DNA from: Amycolatopsis lexingtonensis
GTDB taxonomy: Bacteria; Actinomycetota; Actinomycetes; Mycobacteriales; Pseudonocardiaceae
DNA: 64,000 nucleotides
Reading direction: 5' to 3'
NCBI RefSeq assembly: GCF_014873755.1
Contig: NZ_JADBEG010000001.1
Coordinates: 9,460,501-9,524,500, forward strand
Shown here: one piece after another, positions 1 to 13,400 of the stretch
How the letters are laid out: each line of letters opens with the position of its first letter
Position numbering within the stretch: position 1 is the stretch's first letter
Made by a program: the position numbers and the translations under genes
The notes under the pieces: generated by a model
What the model saw: the letters and a program-made list of their open reading frames with translations, nothing else
Database searches by the model: none
What the model was told of the DNA's origin: nothing

Positions 1-1401
<1,401 letters not shown>

Positions 1402-1403
1402 CG

Positions 1404-4400
1404 GTGTCCAACGAGGACCGGCTGGTCGAGTACCTCCGGCGGGTGACCGCCGAACTGCAGCAGACGCGCACGCGCCTGCAGGAGGTCGAGTCCGGCGAAC
1501 CCGAGCCGATCGCCGTCGTCGGCATGAGCTGCCGGTACCCCGGCGGCGTGGCGTCGCCCGACGACCTGTGGGACCTCGTGCGGGACGGCCGCGACGCCGT
1601 CGCGCCGTTCCCCGCCGACCGCGGCTGGGACTTGGCCGCACTGTCCGATCCGGACGGTCGCGGTACCAGCCACGCGAACGCCGGCGGCTTCCTCGACGAC
1701 GTCGCCGGGTTCGACGCGGACTTCTTCGGCATCTCGCCGCGGGCCGCGCTCGCGATGGACCCGCAGCAGCGGCTCCTGCTGGAGTCGGCGTGGGCGCTGT
1801 TCGAGGACGCCGGGGTCGACCCGGCGGCCCTGCGCGGCGGCCGCACCGGCGTGTTCGTCGGCGCGTCCTCTTCCGGCTACGGTAGTGGCTGGTCGGTCGC
1901 CCCCGAGGGCCTCGAAGGTCACCTGCTGACCGGCAACGCGGGAAGCGTGATCTCCGGCCGGCTCGCCTACCAGTTCGGCTTGGAGGGTCCGGCCGTCACC
2001 GTCGACACGGCGTGCTCGTCGTCGCTGGTCGCGTTGCACCTCGCCGCACAGGCCCTGCGTGCGGGTGAGTGTTCGCTCGCGCTCGCCGGCGGTGTCATGG
2101 TGCTGGCCTCGCCGACGCTGTTCGTCGAGTTCAGCCGCCAGCGCGGGCTGGCCGCGGACGGGCGCTGCAAGTCCTTCGCCGCCGCCGCGGACGGCACCGG
2201 CTGGGCCGAAGGCGTCGGCCTGCTCCTGCTGGAGCGGCTGTCCGACGCCCGCCGCAACGGCCACGAAGTCCTCGCCGTCGTCCGCGGTTCCGCGGTCAAC
2301 CAGGACGGCGCGAGCAGCGGCCTCACCGCCCCCAACGGTCCTTCGCAGCAGCGGGTGATCCGCGACGCGCTGGCCGGGGCCCGGCTCGCGCCGTCCGATG
2401 TGGACGCGGTCGAAGCGCACGGCACCGGGACCCGGCTCGGTGACCCGATCGAGGCGCAGGCCGTGCTGGCCACCTACGGCCGCGACCGGCCGCACCCGCT
2501 GTGGCTGGGCTCGCTGAAGTCGAACATCGGGCACGCCCAGTCCGCCGCCGGGGTGGGCGGCGTGATCAAGATGATCCAGGCCCTGCGCCACGGCGTGCTG
2601 CCGAAGACCCTGCACGTCGACGAGCCGACGCCGCACGTCGACTGGGCGGCGGGGAACGTCCGGCTGCTCACCGAGACCCAGCCGTGGCCCGAGACCGGGC
2701 GGCCGCGCCGCGCGGGGGTGTCGTCGTTCGGGATGAGCGGCACGAACGCCCACGTGATCCTGGAGCAAGCCCCGGACGCCGTACCGGCCGCGCTGACAAC
2801 CCTGCCGGTCACGCCGGTGCTGTTGTCCGCGCGGACCGCGTCCGCCTTGCGCGAGCAGGCCACACAACTGTCCACCGTGGATGTCGAGCTGTCCGAGCTG
2901 GCGGCCGCGCTGGCCACCCGCGGCGGACTGGACCACCGCGCCGCCGTCGTCGCTGCGGACCGGGACGCGATGCTGACCGCATTGCGCGAGTTCGACGTCA
3001 TCCAGGGCGAACCCGGCGGCAAGACCGCGTTCCTGTTCACCGGGCAGGGGTCGCAGCGGGCCGGGATGGGCCGTGAGCTGTACGAGGCTTTCCCCGCCTA
3101 CGCAACCGCGTTCGACGCCGTGTGCGCCCACCTCGACCCGCGCGTGCGGGAACTGTCGGGGTCGGCGGAGACCGAACTCGCCCAGCAGGCCATCTTTGCG
3201 CTGGAAGTCGCGTTGTACCGCCTGTTGAAGTCGTGGGGCGTGCGGCCCGACCTGCTCCTCGGGCACTCGGTCGGCGAGATCGCGGCCGCGCACGTCGCCG
3301 GCGTGCTCACGCTCGAAGACGCCTGTGCGCTCGTCACGGCGCGGGGCCGGTTGATGCAGTCCCTGCCGGAAGGCGGCGCGATGATCGCCGTCCAGGCATC
3401 CGAAAAGGACATTCAGCTGCCGGAGGGTGTTTCGCTGGCCGCGGTGAACGGCCCGGACTCGGTTGTGCTGTCCGGGGAAGAAACCGCGGTCACCGAGTAC
3501 GCGGCGAAGTTCGCGAAGACCAAGCGGCTCAAGACCAGTCACGCCTTCCACTCGGCGCTGATGGAGCCGATGCTCGCCGAGTTCCGCACGGTCCTCGACC
3601 GGCTCTCGTTCGCCACACCGGCGATCCCGCTGGTGTCCACTGTGGAGCAGGACGCGGCGTGGGACGCGGACTACTGGGTCCGCCAGGTGCGGCAGCCGGT
3701 CCGGTTCCACGACGGCGTCGAGCGGCTGCGCGCCCAGGGCGTCACCGTCTTCGCCGAGCTGGGCCCGGCCGCGGTCCTCGCCCCGCTCACCGACGGTGCC
3801 GTCCCGCTGCTGCGCGCCGACCGGCCCGAGGCCGCCACGCTGATCCGCGGCCTGAGCACCCTGCACGTCCGCGGGACCGCCGTCGACTGGCCGGCGTTCT
3901 TCGGCGGCGCGCGGCGCCTCCCGCTGCCGCACTACCCCTTCGAGCACACGCGGTTCTGGCTGGACGCACCCGCCGCGACCGGCGACGTCACCGCCGCCGG
4001 GCTCACCCACCCCGACCACCCGCTGCTCGGGGCCGCGCTGGCGCTGGCCGACGGCGACGGTTTCCTGTGCACCGGCCTGCTTTCGCCGCGTTCGCACCCG
4101 TGGCTCGCCGATCACGTGGTGCTCGGTTCGACGCTGGTGCCGGGGACGGCGTTCGTGGAGCTCGCCCTGCGCGCGGCCGAGCAGGCCGGGTGCGACGGCA
4201 TCGGCGAGCTCACCCTCGAAACGCCGCTGACCCTCCCGGACGCCGGCGTCGAGATCCAGATCACCGTCAGCGCCACCCGCGCCCTGCGGATCTACTCGCG
4301 CCCGGCGGGCGCGGCGTTCGACGAACCCTGGACCCGGCACGCGTCCGGCACGCTGACCAGTGGAAACCGGCTCGCCGCCGTCGCGGCCGAGTGGCCGCCC

Positions 4401-7400
4401 GCGGACGCCGAACCTGTCGACGTCGACGACCTCTACGCCCGGTTCGGCGATCGCGGGTTCGGCTACGGCCCGGCGTTCCAGGGCCTGCGCGCGGCCTGGC
4501 GGCGTGGCGGCGACGTCTTCGCCGAGGTGGCACTGCCGCTGGACAACGCGGGGAAGTTCGCGCTGCACCCGGCGTTGCTCGACAGCGCGCTGCACGCGAT
4601 GGCGCTGGGCGTCCTCCCGGACACCGGCGCGGGCCGCGTGCCGTTCAGCTGGACCGGCGTGACGGTGTCCGGCCGCGGCCGCTCGGCCCTGCGGGTCCGG
4701 CTTTCGGCCACTGGCCCCGAGACGATCACGCTGGTGGCGACCGACGAAGCCGGGGAACCGGTCGTCGCGGTCGAGGCGCTGACCGTGCGGCCGGTGGCGG
4801 TGCCGCGGCAGTCGCTGTTCGCCCTCGATTGGCCGCAGCTGCCGCCGGGTGGCACGGCCGAGGACATCCGGCCGGTGTTCCTGACCGTCGACGCCGGTAC
4901 GGATCCCGCCGCGGTGCACGCGGCCACCGCGCGGGTGCTCGCCGAGCTACAGGACTGGCTCGCCGCGGACCCCGCGCCCGACGAGCGCCTGGTCGTCGTG
5001 ACGCGGGGCGAGGGCACCGACCTCGCGGGCGCGGCCGTGGGCGGTCTGGTCCGGGCCGCGCAGGCCGAGCACCCCGACCGGTTCCTGCTGGTGGAAACTG
5101 ATGACGTCGAAGGGCTCACCCGGTTCCCGGCCGGGGAACCGCAGTTCGCGGTCCGCAACGGCCGGGTGTTCGTGCCTCGCCTGACCCGCGCCGCCGCTCC
5201 GGCGGCCGAGTTTCCCTCCTGGGACACGGTTCTCATCACGGGTGGCACCGGCGCGCTCGGCACCGCGCTCGCCCGGCACCTCCTCGAACGCGGGGTCGGC
5301 CGGGTCGTCGTCGCCGGTCGCCGTGGTCCGGACGCACCCGGGGCGGCGGCTCTCACTGGGCTGGGTGCCGAGGTCGTGGCCTGCGACTTCACCGACCGGG
5401 ATGCCGTTTCGGCGCTGCTCGGCTCGCTGCCCGGCCTCGACGCGGTGGTGCACGCGGCCGGGGTGCTCGACGACGGCATCCTCACTTCGCTTACGCCGGA
5501 ACGCTTCGAGGCCGTGCTGCGGCCGAAGGTGGATGCGGCTTGGCTGCTGCACGAACTCGCTCCGGACGCGCACCTCGTCCTGTTCTCCTCGGTGGCCGGT
5601 GTTTTCGGCGCGGCCGGGCAGGCGAACTACGCCGCCGCCAACGCCTACCTGGACGCACTGGCCGAGCACCGGAGGTCCGCGGGGCTGCCGGGCACTTCGA
5701 TGGCGTGGGGTGCCTGGGAAACCGGCATGGCCGACGGACGTGACGGACTGTCCATCGAGGACGGTCTCGCGTTGTTCGACGCCGCACTGGCGGCGGACCG
5801 GGCGGTCAGCCTGCCCGTGCAGCTTGATCTCGCCGCCTTCCGCGGTGGGCCGGTGCCGGCGTTGCTGCGCGGCCTCGTCCGCACCCCGGCCCGCCGGGCC
5901 CGACCGGTTTCGTCGTTCGGTGACCGGCTGGCCGCCGCGCCCGCGGCCGAGCGCGAGACGCTGCTGCTGGACCTGGTCCGGACCGAAGCCGCGGCCGTGC
6001 TCGGGCACGAACCGGGCGCGCGCGTGGCCGCCACGCGCGCGTTCAGCGACCTCGGCTTCGACTCGCTGACCGCGGTCGAGCTGCGCAACCGGCTCGCCGA
6101 GGCGACCGGGCTCCGGCTGTCCTCGACGCTGGTCTTCGACCACCCCGGCGCCGACGCGCTGGCCGCGTACCTCGGTGCGGAGCTGCTGGGCACCTCGGTG
6201 TCCGAGGTCGCGGCGACCGTCGTCCGGGCCGACGAGCCCATCGCGATCGTGGGCATGAGCTGCCGGTACCCCGGTGGCGTCGGCTCGCCGGACGACCTGT
6301 GGCAGCTGGTCGCCCAGGGCCGGGACGGCATCGGGGAGTTCCCGGGCGACCGCGGCTGGAGCGTCGAACACAGCACCGAACCGGAGCGCCCGGGCACGAC
6401 CTACACCCGCGAGGGCGGCTTCCTCTACGACGCCGCGGAGTTCGACGCGGCGCTCTTCGGGATCTCGCCGCGCGAGGCCGTGGCGATGGACCCGCAGCAG
6501 CGGTTGCTGCTGGAGACGTCGTGGGAAGCGTTCGAGCACGCGGGTATCGCGCCGGATGCGCTGCGCGGCAGCCGGACCGGCGTCTTCGCGGGCCTGATGT
6601 ACCACGACTACGGCGCCCGGCTGACGACCGCGCCGGCGGACGTCGAGGGCTTCCTCGGCATCGGCAACTCCGGCAGTGTCCTTTCCGGACGTGTCGCCTA
6701 CTCGTTCGGCCTGGAAGGCCCGGCGGTCACCGTGGACACGGCGTGTTCGTCGTCGCTGGTGGCCCTGCACCTGGCCGCGCAGGCGCTGCGGTCGGGTGAG
6801 TGCTCGCTGGCGCTGGCCGGTGGTGTCACGGTGATGGCGACCCCGGCGACGTTCGTCGAGTTCTCCCGCCAGCGCGGACTCGCGGCCGACGGGCGGTGCA
6901 AGTCGTTCGCCGCCGCGGCCGACGGCACCGGGTGGGGCGAAGGCGCCGGCGTGCTCGTCTTGGAACGCCTGTCCGACGCCCGGCGCAACGGGCACCGGGT
7001 GCTCGCCGTGGTCCGCGGCTCGGCAGTCAACTCCGATGGCGCTTCGAACGGCCTGACCGCGCCGAACGGGCCGTCGCAGCAGCGGGTGATCCGGGCGGCA
7101 CTGGCGACTGCGGGGCTGACGCCGTCCGATGTGGACGCCGTCGAGGCGCACGGAACCGGTACCCGCCTTGGTGACCCCATCGAGGCGCAGGCGGTGCTGG
7201 CCACCTACGGGCGGGACCGGGCGGAGCCGTTGTGGCTCGGGTCGATCAAGTCGAACATCGGGCACACGCAGGCGGCCGCGGGGGTCGCCGGGGTGATCAA
7301 GATGGTGCAGGCCCTCCGGCACGGGATGCTGCCGAAGACGCTGCACGTCGACGAGCCGACCCCGCACGTCGAGTGGACCGACGGTGACGTCCGGCTGCTC

Positions 7401-10400
7401 ACGGATTCCGTCCCGTGGCCCGCATCCGGCCGCGTGCGGCGCGCCGGGGTGTCGTCGTTCGGGATCAGCGGCACGAACGCGCACGTGATCCTGGAGGAGT
7501 ACCCCAATGTGGCGTTGGGTGCGTCAGACGCACCGAACGCCACATTGGGTGCGTCCAGCGCACCCAACGCCACATTGGGGCGCTTGGGGCTGGCCGTGCC
7601 GTGGGTGCTCTCGGCCAAGTCGCCGTCCGCTCTTCGTGAGCAGGCACGGCGGTTGCTCGCGGCGCCGGAACAGCCGGTGGCTGCCGTCGGTAGGACATTG
7701 GCTACCGGGCGCGCGACGCTGGACCACCGCGCCGCCGTCGTCGGAGCGGACCGGGGCGAGCTGCTGCGTGGCCTCGAAGCCGTGGCGGCGGGATCGTCCG
7801 CACCGGGCACCTATGTCGGACAGGCTGCGAGTGGCAAGCTCGCGTTCCTGTTCACCGGCCAGGGTTCGCAGCGGCCGGGGATGGGTCGCGAGCTGTACGA
7901 GACGTTCCCGGTGTACGCGGCGGCGTTCGACGCGGCTTGTGCGTACCTGGATCCGCGGGTCAAGGAACTTTCGGGCGCGCCGGACACCGATCTTGCCCAG
8001 CAAGGCATCTTCGCGCTCGAAGTCGCACTGTTCCGCCTGCTGGAGTCGTGGGGTGTCCGGCCGGACGTCGTGATCGGGCACTCGGTGGGGGAGATCGCGG
8101 CCGCGCATGTGGCCGGGGTGTTGAGCCTGGAAGATGCGGCCACGCTGGTTGCCGCGCGGGGGCGGTTGATGCAGGCGCTGCCTGAGGGTGGCGTGATGAT
8201 CGCGGTTCAGGCGTCCGAAAAGGACATCGAGCTGCCGGATGGTGTTTCGCTGGCGGCGGTGAATGGGCCGGATTCGGTGGTGCTGTCCGGTGAGGAAGCC
8301 GCGGTGGTCGAGTACGCGGCGAAGTTTGAAACGACCAAGCGGCTCAACACGAGTCACGCGTTCCACTCCGCCTTGATGGAGCCGATGCTCGACGAGTTCG
8401 CGGCCGCGATCGACGGGCTCACCGTCGCCGAGCCGGTCATCCCGTGGGTGTCCACTGTGGAAAGTGGCCCGGACTATTGGGTCCGTCAGGTCCGGGAGTG
8501 TGTGCGCTTCGCCGACGCGGTCGCGGCCACGGACGCGGGGACGTTCGTCGAGATCGGTCCGGACGCCGTGTTGAGCGCCATGGTCGATGGTGCCATTCCG
8601 GTGCTGCGCAACGGTCACGGCGAAGTGCGGACCACGATGGCCGCCCTCGCGCGGCTGCACGTGCAGGGGGTTTCGCCCCGGTGGTCGGCGGTGTTCGGCG
8701 AGTCGACGCCGGTCGATCTGCCCGCCTACGCCTTCGAGCACACCCGCTACTGGCTCGACGCGGGTCCCGCCGCCGGTGACGTGACCGCGCTCGGGCAGTC
8801 CGCACCCGGCCACCCGCTGCTGGGAGCGGCCGTCGAGCTGCCGGACGCGGGGACGGTGTTCACCGGCTCGCTGTCGGCCCGCACCACGCCGTGGCTGGCC
8901 GAGCACGAGGTCCTGGGCACGCCGTTGCTGCCGGGCGCGGCGTTCGCCGAACTGGCGTTGCGTGCGGGCGCGGAACTGGGCTGCCCGGTCGTCGAGGAAC
9001 TGACGCTGGGCGCGCCGCTCGTCCTGCGCGGCGATGTCGCCCTGCGGGTGACGGTCGGCGCTGATCGCGGGGTCACCATCCACTCGCGACCGTCCGATGC
9101 GGACACTTGGACACTGCACGCCACCGGCAAGGTGAGCGCCGCGGCCCCCGAAGCGGAAGACCTCACCGAGTGGCCACCCGAGGGAGCGGTGGCCGTGGAC
9201 GACCTCTACGACCGCGCTGCCGAGCAGGGCTTCGGTTACGGCCCCGCTTTCCAGGGTTTGCGAGCCGCCTGGCGCGACGGCGAGACGGTGTACGCCGAGG
9301 TCGCACTGCCGGAGGGCTACGCATCGGAGGAGTACGGACTCCACCCGGCCCTGCTCGACGCCGCCCTGCACGGACTCGGTCTCGGCGGCTTCGTCGACGG
9401 CCCGCACCTGCCGTTCTCCTGGACGGGCGTCTCCCTGACGGCGTCCGGCGCGGCCGCTCTGCGCGTGCGCGTCCGGCGTGCGGGCCAGGACGCGGTCGCG
9501 CTGACCCTCGCCGACGAGACCGGCCGGGCGGTGGCGAGCGTCCGTTCGCTCGCGCTGCGCCCGGTGTCCGCGGCGCAGGTCACGCCCGCGCAGTCGGTGT
9601 ACCGCCTCGACTGGGTTCCGGCCGACGTCATCGAGCCGACGCCTGTCGTCGCCGTCGAGTGGGAATCCTGCGGGCTGGCCGACGCCGTGACGAACGCCCT
9701 CGAGCTGGTGCGGAACTGGCTCGCCGACGAGCGGTCCGCCACGGCCCGCCTGGTTGTCGTCACCCGGGGTGCCGTGGCGACGCGGCCGGGGGAGGACGTC
9801 ACCGACCTCACCGCCGCCGCGGCTCGTGGCCTGCTGCGGACCGCGCAGCAGGAGCACCCGGGCCGGTTCGTGCTGGCCGATCTCGGGCCGGACGACGACC
9901 TCCCCGCGTTGCCCGACGAGCCGGAAGCCGCCGTCCGGGACGGCCGCGTCCTCGTGCCGCGGCTGGCTCGCGCCGAGGCCGCCGGTGAGCCCGTGACGAT
10001 CGCCGAGCCAGACGGGACCGTCCTGATCACCGGCGGTACCGGCGCGCTCGGCGCGGCCGTCGCGCGGCGGCTCGCGGCGCAGGGGGCAGGGCACCTCGTG
10101 CTCACTTCGCGCCGCGGTCTCGACGCCCCGGGGGCGAAGGACCTCGTGGCCGAACTGGAAGCCGGCGGTGCCAAGGTCACCGTCGCCGCGTGCGACGTCG
10201 CCGACCGCGACGCGCTGGCCGAGCTGGTGCGAGAACTGCCGCCGACCGCGGTCGTGCACGCCGCCGGCGTCCTCGACGACGGCCTCCTCGACGCCCAGGA
10301 CGCGGCCCGCCTCGCCGCCGTGCTCGGCCCGAAGGCCGACGCCGCCCGGCACCTGCACGAGCTGGTCCCCGACGCGCACCTGGTGCTCTTCTCCTCGGTC

Positions 10401-13400
10401 GCCGGCGCGTTCGGCAGCGCGGGGCAGGCCGGGTACGCGGCCGCGAACGCCTACCTCGACGCGCTCGCCGCCCACCGCGCGGCGCACGGGCTGCCCGGCC
10501 GGGCGCTTGCCTGGGGCCCGTGGCTCGACGGTGGCATGGCCGCCGAACTCGCCGCGGCCGAGCGCCGCCGCATCGAACGCAGTGGCCTGCGCCCGATCGA
10601 CACCGAAACCGGGCTGGCCCTGTTCGACACGGCGTTCGCCCACGCCGAACCCGTGCTGTGGCCGGTGCTGCTCGACCACGCGGGCCTGCGCGCCCAGGGC
10701 GAGCACCTCCCGGCGATCCTGCGCGGGCTCGTCCGGGTGCCGGTCCGGCGGGCCGCCTCGGCGCCGCGCACGGAGAACCTGCTCGAAGTCGTCCGCGCGG
10801 AGGCCTCGGCCGTGCTCGGGCACGCGTCGGCTGCCGCGGTCGAACCCGGCCAGGCGTTCTCCGACCTGGGGTTCGACTCGCTGACCGCGGTCGAGCTGCG
10901 CAACCGGCTCGACACCGTCACCGGGCTCCGGCTCGCCGCGACCGTCGTGTTCGACTACGCCACCCCCGCCGCGCTGGCGGCACACCTCGAAGCCGAGCTG
11001 ACCGGCGAACGCGCCGACACCTCGGCCCCGGTGCTCGCCGCCGTCGACGAGCCGATCGCGATCGTCGGCATGAGCTGCCGCTACCCCGGCGGCATCGCCT
11101 CGCCGGACGACCTCTGGCGGCTGGTCCTCGACGGCCGCGACGGCATCGGGGAGTTCCCGGCCGACCGCGGCTGGGACGTCGACTACGACCCCGACCCCGA
11201 GCGCACGGGCACGACCTACACCCGCGAGGGCGGTTTCCTCTACGACGCGGCGGAATTCGACGCGGCGTTCTTCGGGATCAGCCCCCGCGAGGCGCTTGCG
11301 ATGGACCCGCAGCAGCGGCTGCTGCTGGAGACGTCGTGGGAGGCGTTCGAGAGCGCCGGGATCGACCCGGGTGTGCTGCGCGGCAGCCGCACCGGGGTGT
11401 TCGCCGGCCAGATGTACCACGACTACGGCGCCCGCTTGACGAGCGTGCCCGAGGGCGTCGAAGGGTTCGTCGGCATCGGCAACTCCGGCAGTGTCCTTTC
11501 CGGACGCGTGGCCTACTCCTTCGGGCTCGAAGGCCCGGCGGTCACCGTGGACACGGCGTGCTCGTCGTCGCTGGTCACCCTGCACCTCGCCGCGCAGGCG
11601 CTGCGTTCCGGGGAGTGCTCGCTCGCGCTGGCCGGCGGTGTCACGGTGATGGCGACCCCGGCGACGTTCGTCGAGTTCAGCCGTCAGCGCGGGCTGGCGC
11701 CCGACGGCCGCTGCAAGCCGTTCGCGGCGGCCGCCGACGGCACCGGCTGGTCGGAGGGTGTCGGCGTGCTCGTCCTGGAACGCCTGTCCGACGCCCGGCG
11801 CAACGGCCACCGGGTGCTCGCCGTCGTCCGCGGTTCCGCGGTCAACTCCGATGGCGCGTCGAACGGTCTGACCGCGCCGAACGGGCCGTCGCAGCAGCGC
11901 GTGATCCGGGCCGCGCTGGCGGCCGCGGGACTCGAACCGTCCGATGTGGACGTCGTCGAGGCGCACGGAACCGGGACCCGGCTCGGGGATCCCATCGAGG
12001 CCCAAGCGGTGCTCGCCACTTACGGGCAGGATCGGGAAACGCCGTTGTGGCTCGGCTCGATCAAGTCCAACCTCGGGCACACCCAAGCCGCCGCGGGCGT
12101 CGCGGGCGTGATCAAGATGGTCCAGGCTCTTCGCCACGGCGTGCTGCCGAAGACGCTGCACGTCGACGAGCCGACCCCGCACGTCGACTGGACCACCGGT
12201 GCCGTCCGGCTGCTCACCGAGCCGGTCGAGGGGCCGGTCCGGCGCGCCGCGGTGTCGTCGTTCGGGATCAGCGGCACCAACGCCCACGTCATCCTCGAAG
12301 CCGCTCCGGCGCCCGCCGAGGCGGCCGTCCCGGCGCACCCGTGCCCGCCCGTCGTGCTCACCGCCAAGTCGCCGGCCGCCCTGCGCGCCCAGGCGACGCG
12401 GCTGCGGGCGCACCTGGCCGGCCACCCGCTCCCGGCAGTGGCGCATGCGCTGGTCACCACGCGGACGCAGCACGCCCACCGCGCCGTCGTCGTCGGGGAC
12501 GTCCCGGCCGGGCTGGCCGCGCTCGGCCGCGGCGAACCCGGCGTCGTCACCGGTTCCGTGGTGCCGGACGGCCGGACCGCGTTCCTCTTCACCGGCCAGG
12601 GTTCGCAGCGGCCGGGAATGGGCCGTGAGCTGTACGACGCGTTCCCGGTGTACGCGGCGGCGTTCGACGCGGTCTGCGCGTACCTGGACCCGCGGGTCGA
12701 GGAACTTCCGGGCGCGGCAGACACCGATCTCGCCCAGCAGGGCATCTTCGCGCTCGAGGTGGCGTTGTTCCGCCTGCTGGAGTCGTGGGGCGTTCACCCG
12801 GACGTCGTCGTGGGGCATTCGGTGGGGGAGATCGCGGCGGCACACGTCGCCGGGATTCTCACCTTGGAAGACGCGGCCACGCTGGTCGCGGCGCGGGGCC
12901 GGTTGATGCAGGCATTGCCCGAGGGTGGCGTGATGATCGCGGTCCAGGCGTCCGAAAAGGACATTCAACTGCCGGATGGTGTGTCGCTGGCCGCGGTGAA
13001 CGGCCCGGACTCGGTCGTGCTCTCCGGCGAGGAAGCCGCGGTCACCGAGTACGCGGCGAAGTTCGAGAAGACCAAGCGGCTCAACACGAGTCACGCGTTC
13101 CACTCCGCACTGATGGAGCCGATGCTCGACGAGTTCCGCGCAATCGTCGAGGGACTGGCTTTCGCTGAGCCGGTGATCCCGATCGTGTCCACAGTGGAGG
13201 AGGGCGATCCAGCCACGGCCGAGCACTGGGTCCGTCAGGTCCGCGAGCCGGTCCGGTTCCACGACGCCCTGCGCGCCACCGGTGCCACGGACTTCCTGGA
13301 GCTGGGGCCGGACGGCGTGCTGTCCGCGCTGGTCGACGACGGCGAGGCCGTCCCGGCGATGCGGGCCGGTCATCCGGAGGTGGAAACCCTGCTCACGGCG